A stretch of DNA of 58,000 nt from Adiantum capillus-veneris (GCA_014529385.2 CM043945.1:146179741-146237740), one strand, 5' to 3'; shown: positions 11,693 through 24,092, counted from the stretch's first letter. A program made the numbers and translations. Notes: a model not told the origin generated them from the letters alone.

Positions 11693-12196
11693 TATGATTT
11701 CAAAATATTTTTCCATAGCCATAATTCTTCCATATTTTTTTAATTTACCCATTATTCTAACACCATGTGCTCATTGAACTAAAATCCATGAATAGTCCAT
11801 ACACTAGTCCCACCACGTATATATTTCTTTATTGACCAATAATCCTTCTCCATGCATGTGTAAAGGTAAATTGGATGCTTTGTATCATGATATGACAAAG
11901 GATGGGCTCACTCTTGGATGCATTGTGCAAATTCAACAAAGGAGGGGGACCACTCAAAGACTTTTGTAGGCATAAAAAACAGGCTTTTTGGTGAGATTTT
12001 TGGCACCTATCTCCGCTCAGAATTTGACGAAGTGGTCAACAAAAAAAATGTAGCCCACAAGATGAATGATCACCTCAAATTGTTTCATGATTTTTGCAGC
12101 TACCACTGGTGAGATATGAATTTTTAAGGGGACCCCATTCTGCCCACTTTTCTCACAAAGTAACACATAGTCTTCTCTCACCTCCTTTCCTACTTC

Positions 12197-12237
<41 letters not shown>

Positions 12238-13638
12238 ATTCCTCTCCATCTCTCACTCAAACTTGAAGCTTTCAGGGCTTATTTTATCTTCTTTACCATT
12301 TCCATCTCTCCCTTATTCCATAGCTCAAGAAATTATCATCTCTACACACATATATCTCAATTTCTCTCTCTAGAATCAAACTCATATTACCATAACCTCT
12401 TCATGCTTTCACAAAAAGAGAAAAATCAGCAAATAACCAAGCTCAAGCTCTGAAAAAGGAGGAGTTTGATCATGGAAAATTCAACTTTCCCATGGTCACA
12501 AAAACTACAGCAACAAAGTTCTACAACCGCTTCTTCATTGGAGGAGATAGGTAGAAAATTCCATTTTCATCTTGTGGTTTCCATCAAATTGTTTATATTC
12601 TCATCCTTCTCTTAATTTTTATCATGGTATACATGACATAATGCACCTTCAGTGCATATGTCATGTAATTTTACCTCATCCTACTAAATACAAACTACTA
12701 ACACTAACTCACCTCTCTAGAATATTCTCCATTTCACCTCAATAACTCTCTCCTCTTGAGCCCACATCCATGTGAATCAAGAGACAAATAGAGCCTCACC
12801 TATAAATAGAGCCCTTTTCCCTTTGCAAAGGGTATGATCTCTACACTATTGCTCACTACTTTGAGCATACCATTCTCCATCTTAGTTGTAGGGAGAGAGA
12901 GTGAGCTCTCTATACATCATCACTTGTGGCATATAGGAAAGCTTCTTTGAGCTAGTTGTTGTAGCATTGCAAGGGAGTGAGTGATTCATAACGTCAAATC
13001 AAAGTTGTATCTAATCTTGCGCATCAATTGGATCAATAAGTTGGGTGCAACCATGGTTCAAAAGTCTTTAGAGTCTCTCCAATTTTCACTTGGCAACCTC
13101 ATCTCGTGTGGTTAAGGTGATGTGTTTCCATTTTGAGATTTTTGTAGTATTTGCTTGTATGTGACTCAAGAGCTTTTGTATTTGTTTTGTTGCTTGGGAG
13201 AATATTATAAGAGGGTTGTATGGTGAGAAGGATATCATAACCCTAAGATAATGTATAGATTGCATCATCATCAAACTTAATTGTGTCTCTTTACTCACCT
13301 CCAAGCTGTTTATACACCCGCGTCAATCATGAACATTGAAGCCAAATTCTTGCACAAAAATCTCTCTCTATCTCTCTCTCTCTCTCTATCTCCTTGTGTT
13401 TGGTGTGTGTATTTATAGCATTGATATTAGTGATAGTGTACCCTTCCTTCTCGCTTGTATTGCTTAGGGATTTTCCTTTATTGCATCCTAGTTCGCTCTA
13501 TTACTAAGAGGTGCCCCTTTACTTGTTTGGATGTGGGTTTGTTGTTGTTGTTTATTGCTTGTCGTTTCTCCATCCCCAATTGAGCACCATGGGATCCTTG
13601 AGGGTGTTTAGAGGTCACCTCTCTTGTTGCCCGCCCCA
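11693..13638 (+). repeat. Gypsy left (5') LTR, 5'-truncated
   Basis: Matches 19,130-21,198 throughout, with scattered substitutions and indels. It contains an AC tract (about 12,201-12,234, longer than in the right LTR), a TATA box (tataaata at 12,801) and a CT tract at 13,360-13,390. It lacks two insertions present in the right LTR (about 20,141-20,180 and 20,262-20,345). The end is placed at '...ccgcccca', before the primer site. Confidence 0.85.
12801..12808 (+). promoter_or_regulatory. TATA box of the gypsy left LTR
   Basis: The motif is 'tataaata' in 'cctataaatagagccc'. The right LTR has 'tatatata' in the corresponding place, about 20,357-20,364. Confidence 0.6.
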
Positions 13639-13652
13639 GACCGCCTTAATTT

Positions 13653-13669
13653 TGGTGCCCCCAGTGAGG
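13653..13669 (+). other. Gypsy primer-binding site (putative)
   Basis: TGGTGCCCCCAGTGAGG lies 14 bp after the LTR end. It starts with TGG, as tRNA-primed sites do. The matching tRNA was not identified, and the offset from the LTR is larger than usual, so the LTR end or the site may be off by several bases. Confidence 0.5.
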
Positions 13670-14225
13670 AGGGCTTGTGTATTTTTTGTGTAGGATCAAC
13701 CTTTAGAATTTGTATGATCCTTTCATTCCCATTGCAAGGCAAAAGGTGCACAAAATTTTTATACTAAGTTGCAATTTCAATGAGTAATTTGTAGAATTTT
13801 GGGACCTCTTAGGTTGGCCGAGATAAACGTTTCAGTAAATCCTTTTATTTTGCTTCTCATTAGGTACGACCTTAGTTGAAACGTCTATATTGTTGTTTTG
13901 TTTTAAGCATTAAGTCATGCATAGACCATGGATAATGGCCCAAGAATAGAGGTTTTCCCCTTCCATTTCACTCCACACATTATAATAAACGTTGCAATTA
14001 GTAGAAAGATCCATTTTCAACAACGTATGGTGTTCATGTTTGGTGCCCAAGAGTAGGAGAAATTCTTGCATCACCAAACCCTGTCATCCTGCCTCTTTTT
14101 TATTATCATAGATCATTTGATGTGCATATTTTTATTTTATTGTAGAATAGATTGCAATTTAGAAAACATTATTGTGTAAATATTTTTAAGAAACAAAAAA
14201 CGTGCGTCACTTTGAAATCAATTCA

Positions 14226-15010
14226 ATGGAAAGACAACGCCAAATGTCTGGATATCCTCTTTTCTTTGGAGAGCCTGGAGAGGATGCAAAATTATTTTTA
14301 GCAAACTTCAAGATGTCTTACCGTATCAAGAGGATAGTAACTGATCAAGAACGTGTAGAAATGTTTGAGGTGGTCCTTAGGAAAGATGCTAGCACTTGGT
14401 TTGACTCTTTTCCAGAGGAAGTTAAGGGGAATTACATAGAAGTTTTGAATCGTTTCAAGAGATACTTCTTTGATCCCCAAAACACTCAAAAACTATGGTA
14501 AGACATTGCTTCTCATAAGCAAAAAGATTTAGATGACTACTACTTGTACAAGCAAGAGTTTCTACGTCTTTGGGATCTATGGATACGAAATGTTGCTAAC
14601 CTTGGTGATGGTGCAAAATTTCTAAAGAAGGAGAGGTTCATAGCTGGGCTCTTTCCCGATATTAAGGTAAAGGTGGGGGCGGATGCACTTGCCACCTATG
14701 ATGCAACTGAAATTATAGCTTCCAAGAAGTATAGGAAACTCAAGTGCCTAAGGGGAGAGGTTCCAATAGAAGGTCTTAGATGCAAAGGTAAGTCACAAGT
14801 ATCGACATCTAGGGAGCTTCTTGAGGTAACGGTCGAAGTGATTGAGAAGTTAAATGAATTTTTAAGCAGCCTGTCAATTCACCTTGCACAAGCTATAGGT
14901 CCAAAGCAACAAGCAAATAATTCTGAAGAGTGAGATCCACGACCTAGGAGAGTCTTGCAATGTTGGAATTGCTGAGAGTCTGGACATGGAATGTATAATT
15001 GTCCTTGGCC
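14226..15010 (+). pseudogene. Gypsy gag remnant with CCHC zinc knuckle
   Basis: Gag packages the element RNA into cytoplasmic particles. From the ATG at 14,226 the frame encodes a retrotransposon gag core (SGYPLFFGEPGEDAKLFLAN, then TWFDSFPEE and YKQEFLRLW) and runs through a TAA at 14,499-14,501 without changing frame to about 14,930. A TGA at 14,931 follows. About 14,955-15,000 encodes a C-x2-C-x4-H-x4-C zinc knuckle in the same frame, with a stop codon inside the knuckle directly after the second Cys. It has at least three nonsense changes and cannot make full-length gag. Confidence 0.85.
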
Positions 15011-15175
15011 CTGTGGGGAGCCAGGGTGACCTAACTTGAATTACCTACTGATGAATGCCAGTGAAGGAACTAGTTAGCAACCGGGGCTTCTAAAAAGGCC
15101 AAATGGAGCAAGACCACCTCCACAAGGAGTGGAAGGAGTTCCACCTTTGCTAGACCCAAATGTGCATGTGTAGAG

Positions 15176-15814
15176 GTGACAAATTCAAATGGCATTAAGC
15201 GTGGCCAAGGAAAAGGTAAGGAGAAAGAAGGAGTTATGGCACAAAGTGACCATGGACGAGAAAATAAGGCAAAGGAGACCAAGGAAGCTAAGAGGACTCA
15301 ATGTTGTATCAACTTCCAAGACTTCCCTCTTGGACATGGTATGGATCCATACAACTTTTTGGAAGAAATGAGAGGTAAGGGTCCTGATATCTCATGGCCT
15401 AAGTTTCTTGCATTATGTCCACAAGTTAGGAGGGATTTAACAAGCACTAGGAGAAAGGTAAAAGAGAGTGTGCCTATTGTTAAAATTGCACAAGCTGAAA
15501 TGAATGAGGATATTACACCTGTGCTAGATTGTTACATCAAAGGAAGATTGGTTAGGAAAGTTCTAGTGGATGGGGGTGTACACATTTGCATCATGACAGA
15601 GGGACTCATGCAAAGACTAGGCATGCACATCCATGAGACACATGAAATCAAAGTGAAAATGGAAAAAAATAGCAAGGCTAGGTGCATAGGCATTTGTAAA
15701 AATGTCTTTGTGAAGGCCTTTGGCATTAAGAAGGCGGTGGATTTTTATGCTATGTCGACCAAGGGAAGTGGCTATCCATTTATCCTTGGAAGACCATGTC
15801 TAATGAAAATGTGA
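15176..15814 (+). pseudogene. Gypsy aspartic protease region
   Basis: A 212-residue open frame, shifted relative to gag. Its first third is Lys/Glu-rich linker. The second half holds a retropepsin-like domain with VLVDGG at about residues 127-132, followed by a hydrophobic ICIM segment and, near the end, FILGRPCL, which resembles the family's 'ILGRPFL' flap-distal motif. The usual D-T/S-G triad reads D-G-G here. The Asp is kept, and D-G-G variants occur in some plant elements, so loss of activity is not proven by this alone. It is separated from RT by a stop and a frameshift. Confidence 0.75.
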
Positions 15815-15934
15815 GCTTTGTAGGATTGGGAAAGTGGGAAGTTAATTTGTAGGAATGAAAATCATAAGAAGGTTGTATTTGACATGAAGGAGCAACACCA
15901 AGAGGAGGTCTAGGAATAATCATCACAAAGTGAG

Positions 15935-17061
15935 ATGGAGGAAGGCTGGACCGATAGCACTTCAGAAGAAGAAAGTAGCGACAACATTACTGAAGAGGAG
16001 TCTTCCATAAAAGTCATGGGGGTAAGGTTTAATCCAACCAACCAAGAGACCTCTTACCCAGGTTTGGAAGAGGTAGGTTCCCAAGAGAACCAAAATGTGG
16101 AAGATGAAGGAATGCTAGAAGGTATGTTGTCTACAACACTTACAAAGGCTGAAAGAAAAGAGTTCAAAGGTGTGTTAAGGAGATTTCCTAGGCTTTTTGC
16201 TAAAGACTACACCGACGTGCATGGAGTAGATGCTGTTCAACACAAGATTGAGTTAAAGCCAGAGGCCACACCTAAGGCTCAAAAGCTACGAAAGCTAGGA
16301 GTCATCAAGGAGCAGGATTTACTCAAAGAGGTAAGAAACCTTCTAGCAGTAGGTTTCATTTATCCAATACGTGGAGAATTCAGAGTGGGTCTCTCTCATT
16401 GTTGTCAGTCCCAAGAAGAATGGCATCTGGCGGGTGTGTGTGGATTACCGTCCACTAAATGAGGCAACAAAAAGAGATCACTTTCCCTTCCCATTTCAGC
16501 ATGAGATACTAAATGAGGTAGTTGGTCACAAGAAGTACACTATGTGTGATGGCTACTCGGTTACTTTCAAACAGGTATCGCATTGGAGGATCAGTTAAAA
16601 ACAACCTTCATCACTCCGTGGGGTTGTTATGCTTTTAGAGTCATGCCATTTGGCTTGACAAATGCTCTTGCAACTTCCCAACGCTTCATGAACATGGTGT
16701 TTCAAGCATTCTTTGGAAAGTCCATTAGGGTTTTTATTGATGATTTTTGCATTTATAGATCAAAATCATTGCACCTACAAAAGTAGAAGAAGGTTTGAAA
16801 TATGACATGGGAGGTCAGCTCAACCCCGACAAGTGCCACATAGGTGAGGACGAAGTGATCTTGCTTGGTCACAAAGTTTCTTACAAAGGCATCGAGGTGG
16901 ATCCTTCAAAGGCAAAGGATTTTATTGAGTTACCATCACCCAAGAGTCTTAAGGAGGTCTTAATAAGCAGAATACGACACACTACTTCATGGTTTAAAGA
17001 TGTGCATTGGCCAAGGTATACAATGTCTCATGGTAAAGGGGGATGCACTTCTCATTGGTGA
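15935..17061 (+). pseudogene. Gypsy reverse transcriptase remnant
   Basis: An acidic linker (15,935-16,140) is followed by RT. The pre-finger block (KGVLRRFPRLFAKDY and HKIELKPEA) is in the first frame. After a frameshift near 16,370 come 'VSPKKNGIWRVCVDYRPLNEAT' type residues (16,410-16,470). After a second break near 16,583 come 'TPWGCYAFRVMPFGLTNA' and the catalytic-type FIDDFCIY at about 16,732-16,755, equivalent to Y-x-D-D. The thumb block 'LNPDKCHIGEDEVILLGHKVS' is at 16,815-16,880. Stops lie at about 16,784 and after 17,060. Similarity resumes in the integrase zinc-binding region, so much of RNase H is missing. Confidence 0.85.
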
Positions 17062-17207
17062 AGCAGATTTTAGGAATTTGGGCATGCAAGAATAAAATCC
17101 TAAGGACAAAAGTTCATGCCATTTGTAGGTTGTTTAATCAATTTGAATAAGTGCAACTATATCATATTCCTAGGAAACAAAATGAAGATGTAGAAGTGTA
17201 GTTTATT

Positions 17208-18400
17208 ATGGTGGCAGCTGCTGTCAAGCAACCGAGATACCAGGGATTGGACTCATTGGCTCCCATTATTGGCTACATTTTGGAGGGCGAGTTTCCACAA
17301 GATTTCAAAAAAGCTCAGAAGAGGAGACTCATGAAGAATACAAGTGTCTATCTCTTCCTAGAAGGCTCCCTCTATCAAAGAGAGAAGGATCAAGTGTGCA
17401 GAAGAGTACCAACTATCGAGGAAATTCCAGCCATTCTAAAAGGTTTGCATGAAGAATCATGTGGTGGTCATTTTGCCCAAGAGTTTACTGTAAAGAAGAT
17501 TTTTCTTGTAGAATATGTTTGGCCAAGCCTGCATGTGGATAACCAACATTAGTGTAAAAGCTGTCACAACTGTCAGGTAAATGGAAATAGAAGATTGGTC
17601 CATGGTCCAAGGAATATTGTGCTTACAAATGGACCATTTTAAAAGTTGACCATTGTTGCTATGGGTCCTCTGCTTAGAACAAGAAATAGTAAACTCTACA
17701 TTCTAGTGGATGTAGATTACATGACTAGGTGGGTAGAGGCTCAAAGTGTGGCAAGGGTAAATGGAAAAACAGTGAGCAGATTTGTCTACACTAATATTTG
17801 TTGCAGATTTGACACACCTTTGGAGATTGTTTCTGATAATGGTCCGGGGTTCAGGAAGGGTTTACTCACGGAAGTTTGTGAAGAGCTTCACATTCTACAT
17901 CGTCATAGCACACCCTACAACCCACAAGCAAATGGTTTGGTTGAGAAGGCTAATAGTGTCATTGCAGGCATCACTAGAAAGATGGTGAAAAACAAGACAA
18001 AATTGTGGGATGACTTCTTGGATGGTGCCTTGTGGGCATATTGAACCACATATAGGGAAGCCACAGAGTTCACACCATTTCGCTTGGTTTATGGTCAAGA
18101 GGCTTTGCAGCCTATCGAGCTCAACATCCCAACAATGCGGCTTCATAGCAGAGGTGCACACACTTAAGGAAAAAGGCATCAAGGAAGGAGAGCTTGTGCT
18201 AAGGTATGACAATTGACTTGACATTGTTTTGATGCCAAGTTTGAAACTAGATGGCAAAGACCATACATAGTCAAGAAGGCTTTCAATTCAAGTTACTACC
18301 AGCTCATCGACCTGAATGGTAAAGAGCACTCCAAGAAAGTAAATGGGTATTGGCTAAAGCCTTATTTGAGTCACCTTCTACCTAAGGATCTACCAAAGAT
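17208..18400 (+). pseudogene. Gypsy integrase remnant
   Basis: Integrase inserts element cDNA into nuclear DNA. An H-H-C-C zinc-binding domain is visible at about 17,455-17,575 (GGHFAQE, then H, then CKSCHNC, with one stop between). The catalytic core at 17,646-18,044 has VDVDYMTRWVEA for the first Asp, SDNGPGF for the second and NGLVEKAN for the Glu, so D-D-E is intact. A TGA at 18,042-18,044 interrupts the frame, after which 'EFTPFRLVYGQEA' continues. Near 18,250-18,370 a GPY/F-like C-terminal module is seen (FETRWQRPYIVKKAF, then NGYWLKPYL). The stops make it inactive. Confidence 0.85.
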
Positions 18401-18563
18401 CTGTCAAAAGGCAACTATCTCATGTAAGTTTTGTTGCATGAAGCATGAGTGTAACTCGAGCCAAAATGCCAAGGGGCCAAACAATGAAAATGCTATCAAG
18501 GACTTTGAAGCACTCTCTTTGGAAAAGATACTTCATGATGGTACATGAATATACCATCATCCT
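18401..18563 (+). other. Gypsy pol 3' tail
   Basis: The open frame continues to TGA at 18,546-18,548 with no recognised domain and leads to the polypurine tract. The last 40 bp or so recur inverted at 1,673-1,720. Confidence 0.5.
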
Positions 18564-18572
18564 GGGGGAGGG
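18564..18572 (+). other. Gypsy polypurine tract
   Basis: GGGGGAGGG sits four bases before the LTR start TGATAGCC (18,577). The inverted family fragment has a C12 run in the equivalent place at 1,663-1,674. Confidence 0.75.
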
Positions 18573-18576
18573 TTAA

Positions 18577-20904
18577 TGATAGCCGTTTTTTGGCTATTTA
18601 AAATTTCCATAGTGAGCTACCTCACCCTATGAAATCACTCAAAAATTGTGGTTATCCTCACCCTTTCACTGTACATAGACATGTGTGAGTTAGGGGACTT
18701 TTCCCATATCTCCTTAAAAACCCTCAATTAGCTAGTCATTGGGCTAGTTGAGCAAAAAAAAAAAAAGTACATTATTGCCTTTTTTTAATGTAATATTTCA
18801 CTGTATATATGGACTAAATATAAGGATTTTTTATAGCTATTTTGATATTTTATTTAAATATTTATACCTAGAGGTGTGTTTTATTAGGCTATATATGCTT
18901 TCTTTTATCCTCTTATACCATAAGTATAATTTTTTTGCCAATGTGTACATTCTCTAATATCATAAATGTTTTTTTCTTTTATACAAATCACCTCCACATT
19001 TTTATCCTCACCCTTGTGAAAACCAAAAACCGGCTTCTACTCCCCTAGTCACTTTTATTATATATTTCTCATTTACTTGCATACCTTTTTCTCTTTCACC
19101 CAAAAAAATACAAAAGAGGGACTATATCATATGATTTCAATATCTTTTTCCATATCCATAATTCTTCTAGTTTTTTTTATTTACTCATTATTCTAACACC
19201 ATGTGGTCATTGAGCTAAAATACATGAATAGTCCATACACTAGTCCCACCATGTATATAGTTCTTTATTCACCAATAATCCTCCTCCATGGATGTGTAAA
19301 GGTAACTTGGATGCTTTGTATCATGATATGACAAAGGAGGGGCTCACTCTTGGATGCATTGTGAAAATTCAACAAAGGAGGGGAACCACTAAAAGACTTT
19401 TGCACGCATAAAAAATAGGCTTTTTGGTGAGATTTTTGGCGCCTATCTCCGCTCGAAATTTGAAGAAGTAGTCAACAAAACAAATGTAGCCCACAAGATG
19501 AATAATTACCTCAAATATTTTTATGATTTTTGAAGCTATCACTAGCAAGATATGAATTTTTGAGTGGACCTCAATCTACCCACTTTTCTCACAAAGTAAC
19601 CCATAGTCTTCTCTCACCTCCTTTCCTACTTCCACACACACACACACACACACAATCATTCCTCTCCATCCCTCACTCAAACCTGTAACTTTCATGGATT
19701 ACTTCATCTTCTTCACCATTTCCATCTCTGTTTTATTTCATAGCTCAAAAAATTATCATCTCTACACACATATAGCTCAATTTCTCTCTCTAGAATCAAA
19801 CTTATATTACCATAACCTCTTCATGCTTCCACAAAAAGAGAAAAAATCAGCAAATAACAAATCTCAATCTCTACAAAAGAAGGAGTTTGATTATGGAAAA
19901 TTCAACTTTCCCATGGTCACAAAAACTACACCGACAAAGTTCTACAACCGCTTCATTCACTGGAGGAGATAGGTGAAAATTTTTATTTCTATCTTGTGGT
20001 TTCCATCAAATTGTGTATATTCTCATCCTTCTCTTATTTTTTATCATTGTATACATCATATAATGCACCTTGAGTGCATATGCCATGTAATTTTACCCCA
20101 TCCTACTAAATACAAACTACTAACATCAACCCACCCTCTACTATCTACTATAGTAGGCAACCTCACACAAAGAATCACTCACCTCTCTAGAATCTTCTCT
20201 ATTTTACTTCAATAATTCTCTCCTCTTGAGCCCATATCCATGTGACTCAATAGACAAGAAAGCCCGACTCTCATAAGAACATATAAAAAATTTCATAAAC
20301 ATGGTTGTCTATGAAAATGTTGATTAGGTCTAATCCTAATAAGAGCTCACCTCAACTGTATATATAGCCCTTTTCACTTTATAAAGGGTATGATCTCTAA
20401 ACTATTTATCACTAATTTGAGCATAGCATTCTCCATCTTAGTTGTAGAGAGAGAGTGAGCTCTCTATACACCATTACTTGTGGCGTATAGGAAAGCTTCT
20501 TTGAGCTAGTTGTAGCATTGCAAGGGAGTGAGTGATTCATAACATCCACTCCAAGTTGTACCTACTCTTCCGCATCAATTGAATCAATAAGTTGGGTGCA
20601 ACCATGGCTCAAAACTCTTTTGAGTCTCTTCAATTCACGCTTGGAAACCTTATCTCGTTTGGTTAAGGTGACGCGTTTTCATTTTGAGATTTTTGTAGTA
20701 TTTGCTTGTATATGACTCAAGAGCTTTTCTGTTTGTTTTGTTGCTTGGGTGAACATTATAAGAGCGTTGTATGGTGACAGGGCTCTCATAACCCTAAGAT
20801 AATGTGTAGATTGCAACATCATCAAACTTAATTGTGTCTCTTGACTCTCCTCCAAGCTGTTTATACATCCGCGTCAATCATCAACATTGAGGCTAAATTC
20901 TTGC

Positions 20905-20951
<47 letters not shown>

Positions 20952-21198
20952 CCTGTGTTTGGTGTGTGTATTTGTAGCATTGATATTATTTATAGTGTAC
21001 CCTTTCTTCTCGCTTGTATTGCTTAAGGATTCTCCTTTGTTGCATCCTAGTTCGCTCTATAACTAGGTGGTGCCCCTTCACTTGTTTGGTTGTGGGATTA
21101 TTCTTGTTGTTTCTTGCTTGTGGTTGCCCCGGCCAACCTCAATTGAGATGTACGGGAGCCTTGAGGGTGTTTAGAGGTCACCTCTGTTGTTGTCCGCA
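18577..21198 (+). repeat. Gypsy right (3') LTR
   Basis: It starts with TGATAGCC after the polypurine tract and ends near 'tgtccgca'. The first 550 bp or so have no counterpart in the left LTR but match the inverted fragment at 1,479-1,658. It contains a short AC tract (19,636-19,654), a TATA-like site (about 20,357) and a CT tract (20,910-20,945). At about 2.6 kb it is a long LTR. Confidence 0.8.
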
Positions 21199-21201
21199 GC
21201 T

Positions 21202-21221
21202 CAATATATACATATATACAT

Positions 21222-21262
<41 letters not shown>

Positions 21263-21290
21263 TATATATATATACATATATATATTGTAT
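21202..21290. repeat. Compound (TA)n/(CA)n microsatellite
   Basis: Alternating TA and CA tracts directly after the gypsy right LTR. Confidence 0.95.
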
Positions 21291-21299
21291 TTATCTCCT

Positions 21300-22880
21300 T
21301 GGTGCACTCCCTCAACCATTCCCCAATTATCTCCAAATACCAGTTTTAATGCTTCATACATGACATTCTTGCTACAAAACATAGTAGGTGAGACACAGAA
21401 TGGCAATGTCTTAAACAGGTGTACAAAAACATGCACGGACAACACCAACTAGCAACACCAACTAAGCCCTACTGATCTAGAAGCCTCCAAAATTTTTATG
21501 AGGAGCAAATATTGGAAAGCACCTTCTCCTTCACAGAGAAAAGTTACCAACGGGTTGTGGCCATTCCGGACTCATTAATGAAGGTTTGTCAACAGCAAGG
21601 ATCTTATCATATCCATCCTTTGAGGCCACCACTACATACGTGTGTGAGTAGAAGAAGACTCTGCATTGCAACAGAATCGAAGGTGGCGAGTTGGGAAGCA
21701 TCATAACACCAAATGTCTGCATGAAGAGCGTTGAAGGTTCGTGTGAGACTCTTGATTGGTTGTTCCTCAACAAGGTTGGATGGGAATATATCTATGACAA
21801 CACCAACAACTATTAAATAAAAAACAACTAACAAGCGTTTACAATTAGCAACCAACAATATTTTACGACTTACAATGTATTGGGAAATCTCTTGAGCTTC
21901 CATTCCTCAAGCGCATGGGACGCCAAGAGTACACGTGTTGAACAATGGCCACTGTGCCATTGACTCTATGGTTTTTGAAACCAAGAAGTCTCCCCTTCCA
22001 ATGTTTGTCAAGGTTGCCAAGGTTTCGAACTTGATGAGGCCCAATATCCGCAGGTTGCAGGAAGATCCAAGATCCTTTCGAAAACATCTGCGGGCACGCA
22101 TTCTCCATCAGAATCCCTAGTGTTATGCAAGAAACCGCCTCTATATCATACTTTGGCTTCCTTGAAGTGGAGGGGGTTGACATGGTAGCACCAGAAGAAG
22201 AAGAGTTGTGGTGTTAGAGAGAGAGGCCTGTTATTTCAGGAATGAAATGAGAAGGAATGGTTGAATGGGAAACAAAGAGGAGAAGAAGTAGTTCAAATGG
22301 ATGGTGTGGATGAAAGAGGAAGATAGGTCGTGCAGCTATGGAAAGCTTTTATTTGTGATGCAGCTATGGAAAGCTTGGCGGGAGGGGGAGAAGTGGCTAA
22401 TGGGGAGCAAAGAAAGAAGAAGTAGTTCAAAGGGATTGCATGGATGAAAGGGGGAGACAAGTAGTGCAGCTATGGAAAGCTTGGAGGCCGAAGGAGAAAG
22501 AGAAGAGAGAAGAGGTAGAATAGACGGTATTGTTAAGAAATGCAGATTTTGGTCAAAGAAAATCTTTTTTTGACCATGTATTTGGTTAGGAGAGATTTTG
22601 GAGAGTGAAAAGTGAGATTTAGAGATTTATTTATTTTTTTGAAATTTCAGGGTTACTATTATGGGCACCCATGAAAATGGAGGGGACCCCGCCCCCCCCT
22701 TTTCCCCCTTCTCTCTCTTTCTAGGGGACAAATCTATAATGAGGGGAACAAAAAGGTCCCCCATGCCCCGTACTACCCTACCTTTTGAGAGGGTATAGTT
22801 GTGGCCACCACCCTCTTCCTATTGGTCCATGCCTTAATCACCCCTTAAGCTAAAGGGCCCTTTTGGGGTTCATATTTCTC
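21300..22880 (-). repeat. R2 gene-like repeat, minus-strand copy
   Basis: Read on the minus strand, this matches 50,218-52,150 in order: a leader ('ggaccaataggaagagggtggtggcc', 'cccctcatta', 'gtcccctagaaagagag', 'accaaatacatggtcaaaa', 'ttccatagctgca') and then a broken coding region. The right edge abuts copia gag sequence at about 22,880. Similar leader plus similar coding sequence shows a repeated gene-bearing unit; whether it is a transposon or a duplicated host gene is unknown. Confidence 0.65.
21531..22183 (-). pseudogene. R2 coding region, unidentified protein
   Basis: I do not recognise this protein. The minus-strand frame from an ATG at 22,183 runs for about 105 residues: an N-terminal RKPKYDIEAV, then MFSKGSWIFLQPADIGPH, HWKGRLLGFKNHRVNGTVAI and VQHVYSWRP. 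A second block downstream (about 21,610-21,840) contains IKSLTRTFNALHADIW and LLLLTHVCSG, followed by frameshifted text with LMSPEWPQP. The plus-strand relative near 51,223-52,150 has the same blocks, also broken but at different places. Conservation of blocks across two independently damaged copies suggests a real ancestral protein. Function unknown. Confidence 0.5.
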
Positions 22881-23585
22881 CTAATAGAACAAGTGGTTTT
22901 CCACGTGCAGAAGAACTATGAGAAGTAGCTGCATTACTATTACCACCTTTTCTTTGAGCAGCAATAAAGGCATGTTCAACTGCACGATGTCTAGTCCCTT
23001 TTTTTTGGAAAGCGACTCTTGCAACAGAAATGTGGATAATGCATCAAAGTTGACAACTTCAGGATTTCCTTGGGTCATTTATCTCAAAGTACTAGCAAAA
23101 GTCTGGTAAGAATCTGGTAAGGCATCAAGAACAGTCTGCACAAGGGAATTGTACGTCTGAAATGACTTCACATGTAGAAATAAGTTGCTCATTAATATCC
23201 TTGACACTAGCAAGGAAAGCGTCCATATCATCTTCCTCATGCATAATCTTTGATTCCAGCTCTTTATGCAGCAATGCAATCTCATTGAAACTTGCATAAA
23301 GACCAACCAAAATATCCCGAGTCTCTTTTGGAGATTTTGTTGAACGAATGTAGGGAGTAATAGTGCGCTTCATAGACAACGCAATCAATGCATGAGCTTG
23401 CGCTTTTTTTACATCCCAACAAGTTTGTTCTGTCGTAGGCAAAACAACTCTAACAGAACAATCCTTGTAGCAAGGCCTACAACATTTTTAGAACCAGGAC
23501 GTATATCAATGCCCTGCACAATATTCTAGACACCCTTTGATACAAGAACATGTTGCATTATGTAAGCCCGCATAGGGTAATTGTC
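22881..23585 (-). pseudogene. Ty1/copia gag, 3' portion
   Basis: Reading the minus strand from 23,585, the frame encodes the copia gag (UBN2-type) continuation: an NYPMRAYIMQ block, then CWDVKKAQAHALIALS (23,380-23,420), 'SPKETRDILVGLY' (23,310-23,340), and after a frameshift 'SLVQTVLDALPDSYQTFAST' (23,080-23,140) and a 'NFDALSTFLLQES' block (23,020-23,050). These correspond to the family's WDALKALY-, LPDSY- and LL..E-type motifs. There are in-frame stops, for example soon after 'HVLVSKGV' near 23,535. The reading frame continues that of 31,699-31,818 across the CACTA-1 insertion. Truncated at R2. Confidence 0.8.
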
Positions 23586-23588
23586 CCC
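23586..23588. other. Target-site duplication CCC (left of CACTA-1)
   Basis: CCC precedes the left terminus CACTACAAGAGG and matches CCC at 31,696-31,698. Three-base duplications are standard for CACTA elements. Confidence 0.85.
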
Positions 23589-23599
23589 CACTACAAGAG

Positions 23600-23720
23600 G
23601 CTATTCATATTAGCGACGCTCACACAGCGACGCTCAAAAAAAAAATTCCCGGCGTCGCTATAAGCGTCGCAAATTTCTTTGTAAATTTATGACGCTCATA
23701 GCGACGCCGGCTGGGCTAAA
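23600..23720 (+). repeat. CACTA-1 left subterminal repeats
   Basis: Several copies of AGCGACGC or its complement GCGTCGCT. In En/Spm the element-encoded TNPA binds such subterminal motifs. That function here is inference. Confidence 0.75.
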
Positions 23721-23824
23721 AAAATAACCGAGCGCGCCCAAAAACTCAGATCTCGGATCTGAGTTTTTCGGCGCCCTCAAGCAAGGAGCAGGTAACGCTC
23801 TCCCTCTCTCTCTCTCTTTCTTCT

Positions 23825-23825
<1 letters not shown>

Positions 23826-23902
<77 letters not shown>

Positions 23903-24020
23903 AGAGGAAGGAGAGCCAGGTATGCTCCTTCCCTCTCCTCATTCTCATGTTCCCTTCCCCTCTTTCTCTCTCCCTCTCTCTCTCTCTCACACACACACAC
24001 ATACACACACACATAGTGTT

Positions 24021-24089
<69 letters not shown>
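23826..24089. repeat. (AC)n and (GA)n microsatellite cluster
   Basis: AC tract 23,826-23,898, CT-rich stretch with AC to about 24,015, then GA tract 24,024-24,089. It is followed to 24,300 by three or four degenerate 'acgcacacattgagagaggaaaagagagag' type units about 55 bp long. Open frames here are artefacts. Confidence 0.95.

Positions 24090-24092
<3 letters not shown>

Larger units (their letters stand above)
11693..21198 (+). mobile_element. Ty3/gypsy LTR retrotransposon, degraded
   Basis: Two direct long repeats flank an internal region with the gag - protease - reverse transcriptase - integrase order typical of Ty3/gypsy. A primer-binding-like site lies just after the left LTR and a polypurine tract (GGGGGAGGG, 18,564-18,572) just before the right LTR. 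The left LTR lacks its first 550 bp or so, every gene has stops or frameshifts, and much of the RNase H region appears missing. No target duplication can be tested because the left end is lost. Confidence 0.9.
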